A stretch of 64,000 nt of DNA, taken from positions 124,001-188,000 of the forward strand of contig CAWUHX010000039.1 in the NCBI GenBank assembly GCA_963922205.1, written 5' to 3'. The notes beneath the pieces were generated by a model that was not told the origin of the DNA, did no database searches, and saw only the letters and a list, made by a program, of their open reading frames with translations. The translations under genes were made by a program, and so were the position numbers. Source of the DNA: Romanomermis culicivorax (Eukaryota; Nematoda; Enoplea; Mermithida; Mermithidae). Positions 21,845 through 31,799 of the stretch are shown here, in pieces (the first letter of the stretch is position 1; the number at the start of each line of letters is the position of its first letter).

Positions 21845-22705
21845 CTAGTACAAAGGAGTATACCGTCTAAGTGCTCTAGCTTTGCATTGTATCTTCTTTT
21901 CTGTCCAGTTTCCTTTATTAAAGAATGAATCGTCTTTGATATCTTCCTCGGCACCACTTGAAAATAAATCAACACCTTTCACAAGTGGTTTATTCAACCG
22001 TTTGACACTACTAACTGCATGATCATCTGATTCTTCCGGAGGTGTATGGTAGGAGAGTTTCCAAGGTAAAGTAAATAACATTTTACGTAATGGGTTTCCT
22101 ATAGCCTCTAATGGTACATTATATTTTTTCAAAGCATTAACAAACTCATCTACTCCAAGCGTTTGCGTAATTTTTGAACGTTTAGGAGACAAATCATGTA
22201 ATAAATCAATAAGGTGTGATCCTTCAATTAATTTTCCATCAATTAATACTTCACCTTGCTTATTAACATTTATACTAGGGTTACATTGCACATGCTCCAA
22301 TAATAAGGATGCCGAGCGTTTAAACTGTTTAGGAATACCGCTAAGTAACTTTTCATCGTTCAACCAATTTTTTTCTTTTTGTTTCAAATCGTCACTATCC
22401 CTCTCATCTTCTTCCTTATCAATAACTTTTTGTTTTAAAATCACTGTAGTAGGTTGAGCCTTTTCATGTTCAAAAGTTAAATATTGTGAAAATAGTTGCG
22501 AGTACATTTTGTATTGTTCTTCAGGCGTTAACGTATTATCTTTCAAAATGCGCTCTAGCTTATTACGATACATGTCAACTTGCTTAGCTATACCTGTCTT
22601 TTCATTTGAACTCGTTGTCGTCGTCAAAGAAGAAGAAACTTGAGAGTTATTCAGTTTATTCAGAACCTCCTGAGGTATAAGAGCAAATTTATTAGCAAAT
22701 TTCAT
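21845..22705 (-). CDS. Conserved Polinton protein of unknown function
   Basis: 286 aa from ATG 22,705; a frame extension to 22,729 uses a non-ATG codon. Residues about 40-110 look helical/coiled and charged. A segment NWLNDEKLLSGIPKQFKRSA is followed by VNKQGEVLIDGKLIEGSHLI, a pattern common to a Maverick family with IP...LL...NP...W..G.I.IDG...PGS. The family is found beside the integrase or ATPase in many elements and has no assigned role; a structural or scaffold role is possible. The upstream gene's stop lies one base away. Confidence 0.7.
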   Translation of the reverse strand: MKFANKFALIPQEVLNKLNNSQVSSSLTTTTSSNEKTGIAKQVDMYRNKLERILKDNTLTPEEQYKMYSQLFSQYLTFEHEKAQPTTVILKQKVIDKEEDERDSDDLKQKEKNWLNDEKLLSGIPKQFKRSASLLLEHVQCNPSINVNKQGEVLIDGKLIEGSHLIDLLHDLSPKRSKITQTLGVDEFVNALKKYNVPLEAIGNPLRKMLFTLPWKLSYHTPPEESDDHAVSSVKRLNKPLVKGVDLFSSGAEEDIKDDSFFNKGNWTEKKIQCKARALRRYTPLY

Positions 22706-22706
22706 T

Positions 22707-23059
22707 CTATAATAATTTCTCTGTAACAAAACTTGCCAATGTAGATAATAAAATGGGTAGTACTAGAGGTAAAAATGCTCCACCACTTTGAACAATTCTT
22801 ACACGTTTATTATGTAAATCTTTTTTCTTGTTTTTTCGTGTCTTGTAGCTAAACCTCTGAGCAATAATTTATGTTTGGCCAATTTCTTTTTTAAGTTTGA
22901 ATTAATAGGAATATTACCGTTCAAAATGTTCAAACAAATTTCACATATACAACAGATCAAATCAGGGGAAGAATGTTGAAGAAAAGCACGTCTTTGAACA
23001 CGATTTGAATTTTTCAACACATTGAGCTCGTGAATATATTTCTTTAATCTAGAAGCCAT
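22707..23059 (-). pseudogene. Small basic protein with hydrophobic tail, frameshifted
   Basis: The first 80 or so residues are basic with a Cys cluster (DLICCICEICLNILNGNIPI) and end with a Lys/Arg-rich part. In frame they stop at 22,799, but the next frame continues from about 22,825 to a stop at 22,707 and encodes SGGAFLPLVLPILLSTLA, the hydrophobic tail typical of this Polinton family. Loss of one base in the A-rich run near 22,825-22,840 explains the break. The conserved partner protein has unknown function; a membrane-active virion role has been suggested for such tails, which I treat as inference. The following gene starts one base after its stop. Confidence 0.7.
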
Positions 23060-23141
23060 ACAAAACAGACCGTACAGTACAAAAAAATTTCACAATAATG
23101 ACCAAATGATGAGTAAACATTGAAATATTTATTGTATTACA

Positions 23142-23582
23142 TTAAGATAGTAATGAAGCTTCATTTTGTATGACGATATTCAACTCTTCGGGTCTAGAAA
23201 AAGCACACAAGTTATTCATATTCATAAAAAATAGTTTATGAGCTGTATCTAGTTTTAAAAAAAGATCTTCTACAAAAATAGCACGAGTTTCGATCATATC
23301 CAACTCCGTCAGTAATAGTCTAGCAAAACACCAAAATTGTGTAACTTTTTTACGTCCCATGGGTAAACCAACTTCACGCCGTAAATGGTTGCACGCCTTA
23401 GCTATGTCTTTGTAAAAAATCTTGGCTTCGGGTGAGAAACGAGTCCAAAACAAATCAGCTATTTCGCGTTATTATAGAAAACCAACTTCTTCAAAATTCT
23501 CGACTAGACTGATGAAGGGTATAATATTTTTTTCTGATATGTAATAAAGCTATTGTATCAATATATCATAATCTACTTCCAT
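23142..23582 (-). pseudogene. Unknown Polinton gene with three internal stops
   Basis: A continuous frame of 147 codons runs from ATG 23,582 to the stop at 23,142. It is interrupted by TAG at codon 11 (23,552-23,550) and by TAA-TAA at codons 37-38 (23,474-23,469). Between and after the stops it reads as protein-like: ISEKNIIPFISLVENFEEVG before, REIADLFWTRFSPEAKIFYK after, then MGRKKVTQFWCFARLLLTEL. The 103-codon 3' part alone lacks an upstream ATG. I do not recognise the family; it is mostly helical and without membrane segments. Confidence 0.5.
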
Positions 23583-23664
23583 TGATGTACAAGTTTTGAA
23601 ATTTACTGCTTCGACTACAACAAGAAAATATGACAGGATTGAAAATATATATTTTGAAACACGC

Positions 23665-23937
23665 TCATAATTGCATAAATTGTCCGTCATTCTGGGGACA
23701 ATGTAAAATTTTTTCTACATAACGTAGTAAGGGTATTATATGTAATTTATAATTTTCCCGTAATAATAATTTCTGATCTGTAACATTTTTTGTGTTTGGT
23801 ATCCTAAAATCTGTAACATTTACAAGTTCTTCTTCATTTTCATAAAATTGAAAAGGGTATTGTACCCATACAATAAAAACAGCTATGAAAAGGATCACAG
23901 CGAGAGTGTTTAAAAAAATGTGTTTAGTGCATATCAT
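23665..23937 (-). CDS. Small single-pass membrane protein, unknown
   Basis: 90 aa from ATG 23,937. One clear hydrophobic segment near the N-terminus (NTLAVILFIAVFIVWVQYPF), then a polar tail with an NVTDF and an NVTDQ sequon-like pair. It lies between the ATPase gene and the stop-containing small gene. Similar one-helix proteins are common in Polintons but have no assigned function. Confidence 0.5.
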   Translation of the reverse strand: MICTKHIFLNTLAVILFIAVFIVWVQYPFQFYENEEELVNVTDFRIPNTKNVTDQKLLLRENYKLHIIPLLRYVEKILHCPQNDGQFMQL

Positions 23938-23995
23938 ATCGCTAAAATAATAGGATCCGACCAACCTGTATAAAGTTTTTTGTAAAAATGATGAA

Positions 23996-24652
23996 TCATT
24001 TAGGTGTATACAAAATCATATGATCATTGTCGGGGAATATATTAGATCTAAGTCGATATTTTTCAGGACAAGTCTGTGTAAGATCTATTAATAAATAACC
24101 ATATGGTTTACTAGTAGCATCCTCATACGCCTCTATGAAATAATTTGAGGTAGTTGGAAAAATCTGTCGAGCCAGTGTGCGGACTAGTAATCTATCGCTT
24201 GGGTTTTTTAAAAGAATTAAATATTGAGCGTTTATCCTACTCATACGCATTCCATCAAAAAAGGCATTCTGAACTATATGTATAATTGATATATTCCAAT
24301 GATGCGATCCTTTAGTAAAAAGTTGAGTTAAACTTTGATCAGTCTTCATCTCTTGCATCATATCATCCATAATTAATAATTTCGGTGTATCTTTACTTTT
24401 CTGAAGTTCATTCAAATCAGGCGAACCTTGAATAAATTCTACATAAGAACATTTCTGAACTAATTCATCGTAAGCTTCTTGCCATTCCGAATAACACCAA
24501 TAAATTTTCACAGGAGCAGGGTGAAGCATTTCTTTAGCAAAAATTACAAGTTTTTTAACAAATTGTGTTTTTCCTGATTTTGTTGGAGCAGAAACTATAC
24601 AGTTAAATGGATGTTCCCATATATAAAACTTTTCATCATCATCATTTGACAT
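23996..24652 (-). CDS. FtsK/HerA-type DNA packaging ATPase
   Basis: 218 aa from ATG 24,652 (a GTG start would add 10 residues). Walker A is SAPTKSGKT (residues 21-29) and Walker B is KLLIMDDM (about 91-98, Asp96-Asp97); IVQNAFFDG follows and can supply the sensor Asn. The short N-terminus leading into HPFNCIVS and the size agree with Polinton/adintovirus packaging ATPases, which are thought to pump the genome into the procapsid. Intact frame. Confidence 0.9.
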   Translation of the reverse strand: MSNDDDEKFYIWEHPFNCIVSAPTKSGKTQFVKKLVIFAKEMLHPAPVKIYWCYSEWQEAYDELVQKCSYVEFIQGSPDLNELQKSKDTPKLLIMDDMMQEMKTDQSLTQLFTKGSHHWNISIIHIVQNAFFDGMRMSRINAQYLILLKNPSDRLLVRTLARQIFPTTSNYFIEAYEDATSKPYGYLLIDLTQTCPEKYRLRSNIFPDNDHMILYTPK

Positions 24653-24699
24653 CTCTTTTTGACAACAACAAAAACCAACCACTTTTTTACTTGAACAAT

Positions 24700-24971
24700 T
24701 TTTAAAATGATTTTTATTATTATTTAAAACAAAATGTTACATAATTATCAAAATTACAATATAAAACACTGCACATGTAAAATATAAAGATAGATAGATG
24801 ATTATATAAAATAGAATAGCATTACTGTATGCAAAATGTACGCGCAATGTATGTATGTATGAAATTATATAACAAGCAAATACGTAAGCAATTACATAAG
24901 CAAGAAACTATAGCTAATTAAAACATACAAACTGTAATGAATGAATGAATGAATGAATGTAAGCAAAACTT
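24700..24971 (-). other. AT-rich intergenic spacer
   Basis: It contains a GAAT/GTAT microsatellite (24,938-24,960) and no open frame. It separates the 3' end of the 383-aa gene from the ATPase gene. Confidence 0.5.
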
Positions 24972-26183
24972 TTACAATTTACTGTTAATAAAATCGCATA
25001 GTGTTTTGATAACAATGGCATCATCAAAATCATAATGATAACCTTTATCAATAAAACTAGCTACAGTATCCTTAAGAATTTTATGACCAGTACTTGTAAG
25101 TGGTATACATCTAAATATGTCAATCATCTGTTTAAAAGCGCGAAGACAGTAATAACCTTGAACTTCACCTATAAAATATTCAAAGCAGTCAATGATAAGT
25201 CCCATCTTTTCATATAAACGATTAACTGTTGGTGTAATTGCGATATTATATATGGAATTACGAGCTGGACACTGATGATCCTCAACAATTCCTACCTCTT
25301 TCGCGCAATAACAATCAAAAATACACCCATTAAAGATGTCTTGTACAACTAACTCAGCACATATAATTATAAATAATTTTTCACCTTTTACTACTTGCTC
25401 ATCAAAAAACCATGGAATATCTAAACCCAGAACACGTAACTCACAAATACGCTTGGTTTCGGCTTCCAACGAATTGGTATCCGACATTGAATCGTAGTCA
25501 GGATCATTGAAACAGTTGATGAAGAGATCATTAATAAACGACCTTTGAACGCTAGCTTCCTTTTGATCTTCACGAGCATCGCTTTGTTCTCCCGCGAATT
25601 TTGTAGCATGAATCCCTTCTTCTTCTTTAATAATTTTCTTATCTGCACCGACTTCTTCTTCTTTAATGATTTTCGGGGTAGAACCATCTTTTCCAGCTAC
25701 GTCGTCATTTTCGTTTGTTTTGCGTTTTATCGCTGGCTGGAGATTTGCTGCTAAAGCGTTGTACTCGTTTGAAATAGCTGGCGCTATCTCATGTATCATA
25801 TTGATCCAGCGCCAAAATTGCTAAAGAATAAAACATTATGTTTTAAAAGAAAGAAAGAAAGAATTCATATATCAACTCACTTCTTTAGATAAACACCATG
25901 TCGTTCCATTAAACAAATTGTTAAATCGTACTGTAACCCCGTCGCTCTCGACCAGCATTTTATAACCAAGGTTGATGCTGCATCGACCTCCATGTGAAAA
26001 TGTCTTTTCAATAATATTGACATTGCGACCTAGTATACCGTATTGTGGTAAAATGAGCTTGAATCCGCGACCGTACGCCTCTTTTGTTTTAGGGTCGACG
26101 TTACGAAAATAGATTGACACGTATCTACCTTCAACCACTACAAATAATGCCATGTTTTCGTCTAACATAAACTGGTGTTCCAT
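24972..26183 (-). CDS. 383-aa protein of unknown function (two exons)
   Basis: Exon 1 26,183-25,881 and exon 2 25,820-24,972 join in phase 0 across a 60-bp intron (GTGAGT donor; TTATTCTTTAG acceptor). The N-terminal 100 residues alternate strands and loops (ALFVVVEGRYVSIYFRNVD, GRGFKLILPQYG, TWCLSKEQFWRWINMI) and vaguely recall a PC4-like ssDNA-binding fold; this is weak. An acidic/lysine linker (KIIKEEE repeated) leads into a C-terminal helical domain with Cys residues (CIFDCYCAKE, CPARNS). Frame intact. It is the first gene of the leftward block, next to the divergent intergenic region, and may be an early or DNA-associated protein; no family assigned. Confidence 0.55.
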
Positions 26184-26988
26184 TTTTGAAAATTCTTGAA
26201 GAAATATTAAAGAGAGGGAGAGAGAGAAGAAGCGAGTAGTTTTTGTAGCAACATAACAGATAAATGTATAAAGTGTTCTAAATTTTTGAGTAAAAGGAGG
26301 TTATAGCTATAATAAAATAACCAAGATATAGAGCTTATAGCTGTAAGAGGAGGAGTTATAAGCATAATAAATATTCAAGACATATATCCTACAGTATTCT
26401 ACTATTCTGAGGAGTATATGAGAGGAGGAGCTATGTTCTACAAAAATAAAATAAAATGTGTTTATGCTGTACGGTAACCTTTGAGATCAAAGCTAGAAAA
26501 ATATATGTGTTTTATGTGTTATAGTAATTATCAAGGTCAGAGCTATAGAAGCAATATAGCCATGTGCGCATGAGTTATAAGGGTCTTTAAAGCTTTTCCA
26601 CATAAAAAGAAAAGATGGTGCAACAGGGTTATAAGCAGCTATTACAGTTATTTTATAGCTTCAAGAATCAAAACAAAAATACTAGGGTTGTACAGTAAAA
26701 CAGGTTTTCAACTGGTTTTAACTGGTTATATGCTAATAAAATAAGCTAAAGAAATGATATGGGCACGTGTTCATGAGTTATAGAGGTCTTTAAAGCTTTC
26801 CCATCATAAAAAAAAAGTACTACATTAACCTCGTAAACAATAATTAAATCTCTACCATAAAATTAATAGTTTTTGCTAATTTATAAAAATTTTCTATTAT
26901 TATTACTGTATAAGTTTTTGATGAATAGGTTGTTTTCTATTTTTCTAGTTTACAGTTTTTATATTTTCTAGATTAGATAATTTTTATA
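26184..26988. promoter_or_regulatory. Divergent intergenic region of the Polinton
   Basis: No coding content over 800 bp. Box motifs AGGAGGTTATAGCTATAA (about 26,296), AGAGGAGGAGTTATAAGC (26,345) and GAGAGGAGGAGCTATG (26,420) resemble those at 20,130-20,195. A 40-bp block CATGAGTTATA(A/G)...GTCTTTAAAGCTTT is present twice, at 26,569-26,608 and 26,771-26,812. It probably holds promoters for the leftward block and for the polymerase. Confidence 0.55.
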
Positions 26989-29900
26989 ATGAAACCTATT
27001 TATGAGGATATTACTTCGGACGAAGACAACATGCCTATGGAAATTTTAGAAGATATTACTTCTGATGAAGACGATGAAACAATAGTGAATGAGTCTTCAG
27101 AGAATATTACCTCTGAGAAAGAAGAAGAAGAAACACTCGATAATAATAATAATATTTTGGAAGAAGAAGAAGAAGAAGAAGGAACTGTTTTAGATTATGA
27201 TGATGAAGATGATCAATACAAAAGTTATACGCCTTACAGTTCTGATGAGGAAGAAATTTACGAAGCAGCTCAAATAGGTGGTGGTGTTGGGGGTAGTGGA
27301 GGTGTAATGAATGCATCTTTTGTTGCGGATGATTTTTTCAAACTAGGTCAACCCAGTACCGTAAATATTAGGCGTTTTAAAACCGAAGGTCCCGAGTACT
27401 CTGTGAACTTTCGTAATACCGAACATATGGATGATTTAAATGCTCAAATAGTGCCAACATTTCAACGTATAGTAGAGCAAATTTCTGAGAATGTCGCTGA
27501 TAATGCGTTTATAGGGTTTTCCTTTGACCATCCAGATTTGATGAAAGGTCGTGTTTTGATACCTTTTAGACCCAAACATGCTTTAACTGGAGACTTGATT
27601 GTAAACACTCTTAACGCTGTTCTTCAATCAAATGAGCAAATACAAATTGATAGTCCTCAGTCTACAATTCGTACCATTGTTGTAACACCACCTGCGGGTA
27701 GCGGTAAGCTGATTAAAATTACTTATGTAAGATTTTTATTTATTTATTTATTTATTTATTTGAGGTATTCACAATGCTCATCAATATTTAAAACATAATG
27801 ATTTTCTAAAAGATAAACGCTGTATTATTCAAATCAACAACACGGATGATTTATGTTTTGCTAGAGCTCTAGTTGTTGCTAGAGCTTACATTCATAAAAA
27901 AGATAAGAATGCTGAGCACAAATGGGAAAGTATTCGAAAGTCTGACAAGTCACATCTGCTGCAAACAAAGGTTGCTAAAGAACTGATGACCTTAGCAGGC
28001 TTAGCTAATCATCAAGGAGCTTGCGGTTTTCATCAGTGGGAACAATTGCAAACTGTTTTATTACCCGATTATCAAATCAAAGTTTTTAGCAAAGAACGCT
28101 TTAAGGATTTGATATTTAGAGGTTAGAGTTTTTTATTTGTCTGTTATTGTGTACGTATTTAGAGTTTTAAGGACCTGAAGCAACGCATGTTTTGAATATT
28201 TACCACCATAATAATCATTACTCCGTCATTACGAAGATGCCTGGATTTTTTGACCACGGCTACTTTTGTCCTCATTGGGATCTGGCCTACAACAACAAAA
28301 TGGAACACAGATGCAGAAACGTTTGTCCTCTGTGTTACAATACACCCCATATGTAATCAATTTAATGCTCGAAAATGCAAAGATTGTCTGCGATATTTTA
28401 AAAACGATAAGTGTTTTGCTTGACACAAGCTTGTTTTTACTCAAAGACGTCAATCGAAACGTCAAAAAATAGGGGTATCTATTTGCGATCGTTTCAAAGT
28501 GTGCGAACAATGTGATACACTGGTTCGACGAGCACATTCTAATCCTCATAATTGCGGTTATTTTGAATGCAAAACATGCAAGAAAAGCGTACCTAAAAAA
28601 GGTATTAGATATGGTGTAACTATTTTATTTTATTTTATTTTATATGAAAATTTTTATTTTAGATCATTTATGTTTGATGCAACCTGTTGGTAGCGAGCAA
28701 ATTGAAGAGGAAGAAGATATATTTGAAACAAATGTTGATGAGGATGAGTGTCTAGATGATAATGAAACAGGAATTACTGATAAATGTCCTGTTAATCAAA
28801 AATTTGTTTTTTATGATTTTGAGACTACACAGGAAAAAATTCTACGACAAAGCGAATTAGGGGATGTGTTCAAACATGAACCAAATTTATGTGTTGTCCA
28901 TACTGTATGCGATCAGTGTCGTCAAAATGAGGGAAATTTTTGCTGCAATACATGCGGTCAACGGGAACGTATTTTCAAAGGATCTACATGTCTAAATGAT
29001 TTCTGCGAATACCTTTTTGCAAAAGGTATGAAAAACATTACTGCAATAGCACATAATTCTCGAGGATTCGATGGACAATTTATAATGCAGTTTTTGTATC
29101 GTAATGGACATCATAAACTACATATCATTAATAAGGGTGAATTAGTAAATTGTTTATAGTTTTTCATTTTCATCTATTTATTTATTTTTAGGTTTAGAGT
29201 TGATGTGTATCAAAGTAGGGTCGATAAAAATTATTGATTCTCTGAACTTTCTTCCGTTGCCTTTGGCGGCTTTACCGAAAACATTTGGTATAAGTGAAAT
29301 ATGTAAAGGATATTTCCCTCATTTCTTTAATAGAAAAGAAAATTACGGATATATTGGCTCATATCCATCACCCAATATGTACGGTTACAATGCTATGAAA
29401 CCTGCGGCTCGTGCCACGTTTCTGGAGTGGTATAATCGAAAGCTTGAAGCAGTAAATTTGCAAAAGTATAAAGTTTTGCATTTAAATGCATAATTGTTTA
29501 GGGTTGTCAATTTAATTTTGATAATGAGTTAATTGACTACTGTCGTAGCGATGTGCAAGTTTTACGACAATGTTGTATGAAATTTGGCTATATTTTTATG
29601 GAAGAAACAAATGTCGATCCTTTTGAAAATTCAATAACCATTGCTAGTGCTTGCAACTTAGTTTTCCAACGTTTATTTTTGAAGCCAGATACTATTGGTG
29701 TAATACCATACAAGGGTTATGGTAAAGAAGAAAGACAATCTGTTATAGCCTTAAAATGGTTGAAGTGGTTAGTCCATAAAAATGAAAAACTGTATATTCG
29801 ACATAAACTTAATGGTGGCCAAGTTCAAATTGGAAGATACAGAGTTGATGGTTTATCAGGTAATTTTGTTTAAATTTTTGAAATTTTAATATCTATATGT

Positions 29901-31798
29901 TTGCTCGTTAAGACACGACAATTTATGAATTTCACGGTTGTTATTGGCATGGTTGCCCTAAATGTATGAAAAATAGATATCAATTAACAGCCGATAATAA
30001 TACAAAAGCAGTCGATGCATATGAATGCACTTTTAACCGGGTTATGGAACTTCAATCACTCGGTTATAGCGTAGTCGAAATGTGGGAGTGTGAACTTTTA
30101 CAACAACTTCACTCAGATCCCGAAATGAAAACATTTTTTGATACAGTCAAAATACCGGAACGTATAAATCCTCGAGAAGGTAAAATCTTGAATTGTTCTT
30201 TTTTATTTTGTCAAAAGTTTTCTTGTTTTAGCTTTCTTTGGCGGTCGCACTAATGCTGTAAAACTGTATCATAGAATTAAGTACAATGAAGATGGTACAC
30301 CTGCAGAAAAGATCAATTATGTAGATGTATGCAGTTTATACCCGTTTGTCAACAAATACGGGAAATACCCTACAGGTCATCCAAAAATCTTTACTGAAGA
30401 TTTTGAAGAGGTCAGTTCAACGTCACAACCTTATGAGGGGTTAATCAAGTGTACGGTTTTACCACCTCCCAAACTCTTACATCCTGTTTTACTGTATCGA
30501 CATGGTGGTAAATTATTGTTTACTCTATGCAAAACTTGCGCGCATGATTCACAAAAGACCGCATGCGTGCATAATGACCAAGACAGAGCATTAGACGGTA
30601 CATGGGTTACGATAGAATTATATAAAGCCTTAGAGAAGGGATATAAGGTATATTGTTACGGTAATGGTTCTTTTTCTATGTATATTATTTTTGTTTCAGA
30701 TCCTCAAGATTTTCGAGGTTTGGCATTATGATAATATTGAGCAATATCATCCAACCAAAAACCCCACTGGTGGTTTATTTACTCAATACGTCAATACCTT
30801 TATGAAAATGAAACTAGTAAATTTTATATTATGTAAATGTGACAGAATTTGATTGTAATTTTTATAGGAGAGTGAAGGCTATCCTGCTAAAGCTCAGACA
30901 GATGAGCAAAAACGTGAATACGAAATGGAGGTCTACAATCGTGAGAATATTTCATTAGATTCTTCAAAAATTTTAAAAAATCCTGGAAAGAGGGCTTTGG
31001 CTAAATTAATGCTAAATTTTTTCTGGGGAAAAGTAACTATGCATAGTTTTTTGTATTTCATTTAATTATTTTTATGTTTTTTAGTTTGGTCAACGAAACA
31101 ATATGGATAAGACTGTTATCCACAATGCACCCAAAGAATATTTTGAACTTGTGATGAATGTCGCCAACATTATTAAGAATGTTAGACTAATCAATGAACA
31201 ATTGGTGTCAACAACATATTGTCAACATGATGATTTTGCCGAAGTCATGGGAAATACTAACGCTGTTATTGCAGCTTATAGAACGGCTCAAGCTCGATTA
31301 AAGTTATATTCTTACATTGAGGGATTAAAAAGTCGAGTATTGTATTTTGACACGGATAGTATTATTTACCTGTCAACAGTTGACAAACAACAATATCAAG
31401 TACCCACTGGTTGGTGTCTTGGTGAAATGACTGATGAGTTACGTGAATATGGTTCTGGATCTTACATTACCGAATTTGTTAGTGGAGGTCCTAAAAATTA
31501 CGCCTACAGGTTGTACAGTCCCTCTACAGACCAATACCGTCACGTAATCAAAGTCCGAGGTATCACTTTGTCATCAGATACTATGAAAAAAGTTAATTTT
31601 TATTCGCTTCGTCGAATGGTTTTTGCTTTTGTAAAAAACAATGGAAAAGAAGAAGTAGATGTACATAGTCTCCGTATAGAGCGTCAGCAAGATCGTAAAG
31701 TTGTTACTCGTAAAACTTTGAAAAAATTTCGTATAGTATATGATAAAGGTATTTTGAAACATAATTTTTGTACATTTCCTTATGGTTGGACTAAATAA
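26989..31798 (+). pseudogene. Protein-primed family-B DNA polymerase (pPolB), 11 exons, broken
   Basis: Exons: 26,989-27,703; 27,765-28,121; 28,172-28,601; 28,663-29,136; 29,192-29,451; 29,502-29,859; 29,913-30,179; 30,232-30,647; 30,700-30,816; 30,868-31,032; 31,085-31,798. All introns are 50-61 bp, GT-AG, and phases close to about 1,423 codons if one extra base is discounted. Order: acidic N-terminus; CFARALVVARA segment; Cys/His-rich region; Exo I in FVFYDFETTQEK (about residue 552); Exo II AHNSRGFDGQF; HGCYWHGCPKC; FFGGRTNA; Pol A DVCSLYPFVNKYG; Pol B around LAKLMLNFFWGK/FGQ, split by intron 10; Pol C YFDTDS. Exon 3 has an extra C in CCCC (28,345-28,348) and a TGA at 28,421-28,423, so replication from this copy is not expected. 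Confidence 0.92.
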
Positions 31799-31799
31799 T

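Noticed and set aside
27704-27764. Alternative pPolB donor at 27,724 (TAT|GTAAGA)
   Set aside because: It leaves phase 0 and the wrong frame for IHNAHQYLKHNDF; the donor at 27,704 (phase 1) restores the frame and gives an intron of the same size as the others.
29452-29493. pPolB exon 5 reading on to 29,493
   Set aside because: The open frame continues only by chance; the GTAAAT donor at 29,452 gives phase 0 and a 50-bp intron into GCQFNFDNELIDYCRSD.
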